NCBI GenBank assembly: GCA_023392135.1
Contig: JAEVZQ010000047.1
Location: 1 to 7,192, forward strand
From: Pseudomonadota bacterium
GTDB lineage: Bacteria; Pseudomonadota; Alphaproteobacteria; Rhizobiales; Hyphomicrobiaceae
Length of the DNA: 7,192 bases
Reading direction: 5' to 3'
The notes under the pieces: generated by a model
What the model was told of the DNA's origin: nothing
Seen by the model: the letters and a program-made list of their open reading frames with translations, nothing else
The model's database searches: none
Shown: one piece after another, positions 6,451-7,192 of the stretch
Numbering within the stretch: position 1 is the stretch's first letter
How the letters are laid out: every line of letters starts with the position of its first letter
Position numbers and translations under genes: made by a program

Positions 6451-6461
6451 TACCAGCCAAC

Positions 6462-7192
6462 TTGCATCACCTGCTCGACGATACCGCACGCCGCTCGCAC
6501 AAGCTGCGCAACAGGCTGCATTCGGTGCTTCTGCTGGCCGGCCTCGGCGCCGTCCTCTGCGTCTCGGCTATTCTGGTATGGGGTTGGGCCGGCCTCCTCT
6601 GGGCACTGCTGGCGGTCGGGCTGCTCATCGTCCTGGCGCCGCGCGTGCCCCCGGAGGCGATCAAGCGGATGTACGGGGCCCGCGAGGTCGATCCGCGGTT
6701 TGCCGGCCGGGTGGGGCGGGTGATCGAGATCCTCGCCGATCGCGCGGGGCTCTCCTCGACGCCGCGGCTCTATGTCGTGCCGAGCTCCACGCTCAATGCC
6801 TTTGCGGCGGGCAGCGAGGAGAATGCGAGCATCGCCGTGACCGCAGGCCTGCTTCAAACGCTAAGCCTGCGCGAGCTCGCCGGTGTTCTCGCCCACGAGA
6901 TGAGCCACATCCGGAACAGCGATCTCTGGGTCATGGGTCTGGCGGATGCGATGAGCCGGTTCACACAGGCGCTGTCGACGTTGGCTGTAATTCTCGCCGT
7001 CTTCAATGTCATGGGCATGCTGGTCGGTGTCGAGTTCATTTCCTGGTGGCCGATTCTCGTGCTCTATCTCGCGCCGCTCGTTTCGAGCCTCCTGCAGCTC
7101 GGGTTGTCGCGCGCCCGCGAGTATGACGCGGACCTCGAAGGTGTCCTGCTGACCGGCGATCCCCAGGGACTGATCTCGGCCCTAGCCAAGCT
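6462..7192 (+). CDS. Membrane-bound M48 (HtpX-like) zinc metalloprotease, 3' end outside window
   Basis: M48B proteases of the HtpX type sit in the inner membrane and degrade damaged or misfolded membrane proteins. The 243 codons seen encode a polar N-terminus, hydrophobic segments at about 22-39 and 41-59, a soluble domain with LYVVPSSTLNAFAAG (103-117), the zinc site HEMSH at 145-149 with catalytic Glu146, two more hydrophobic segments around 172-190 and 196-213, and SRAREYDAD (216-224), where Glu220 should be the third zinc ligand. All parts of the active site are present. The sequence ends in LISALAKL at the window edge; HtpX is about 290 residues, so a short to moderate C-terminal part is missing. 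The TTG start is inferred from an AAGGA upstream and the absence of an earlier ATG in frame. It may be co-transcribed with the LOG gene; no terminator is visible in the 101-nt gap. The N-terminus differs from classical HtpX, so I give no symbol. Confidence 0.9.
   Translation, partial: MHHLLDDTARRSHKLRNRLHSVLLLAGLGAVLCVSAILVWGWAGLLWALLAVGLLIVLAPRVPPEAIKRMYGAREVDPRFAGRVGRVIEILADRAGLSSTPRLYVVPSSTLNAFAAGSEENASIAVTAGLLQTLSLRELAGVLAHEMSHIRNSDLWVMGLADAMSRFTQALSTLAVILAVFNVMGMLVGVEFISWWPILVLYLAPLVSSLLQLGLSRAREYDADLEGVLLTGDPQGLISALAK

Noticed and set aside
6361..6461. Terminator between the LOG and M48 genes
   Set aside because: Only a 4-bp CGGT/ACCG repeat without a T run is visible, so read-through seems as likely as termination.

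Overview
The window looks like ordinary chromosomal DNA from a GC-rich alphaproteobacterium, most likely of the Hyphomicrobiales (Rhizobiales). I infer this from the strong G/C bias at third codon positions, the protein sequence style, and the order of an acetolactate synthase gene and miaA on one strand with serB divergent beside them, an arrangement I remember from that group. No database search was possible. I see no rRNA, tRNA, insertion sequence, phage gene or CRISPR array.

Left part (1-2560): the 5' end of an acetolactate synthase large-subunit gene (branched-chain amino acid synthesis) runs off the left edge on the minus strand. Upstream of it on the same strand lies miaA (tRNA A37 prenylation). 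serB (last step of serine synthesis) is divergent from miaA, with a gap of 25-55 bp depending on the miaA start.

Middle part (2593-5295): two minus-strand genes form a likely operon. The first is a complete fused permease/ATPase ABC exporter of the Atm1 type. The second, 36 nt downstream, is a small membrane protein of unknown function with a conserved-looking FEEWGW segment. The second gene converges on serB.

A 387-438 bp gene-free region (about 5296-5733, by start choice) separates the Atm1-type exporter from the rightward genes. It holds an 11-pair hairpin, a possible stress-type (EcfG-like) promoter, and a well-placed Shine-Dalgarno sequence followed by ATG TAG, a start codon directly followed by a stop.

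Right part (5734-7192): a LOG family phosphoribohydrolase, then a TTG-initiated membrane M48 (HtpX-like) zinc metalloprotease that runs off the right edge.

Most of the content is core metabolism and quality control: amino acid synthesis, tRNA modification, thiol/metal-linked export and membrane proteolysis. I found no convincing new multi-gene system. The best leads are the leader region of the LOG gene, a Glu replacing the second Asp of the SerB catalytic motif, the uncharacterised membrane protein next to the Atm1-type exporter, and miaA and a LOG gene lying about 4 kb apart, which could in principle complete a tRNA-derived cytokinin route.
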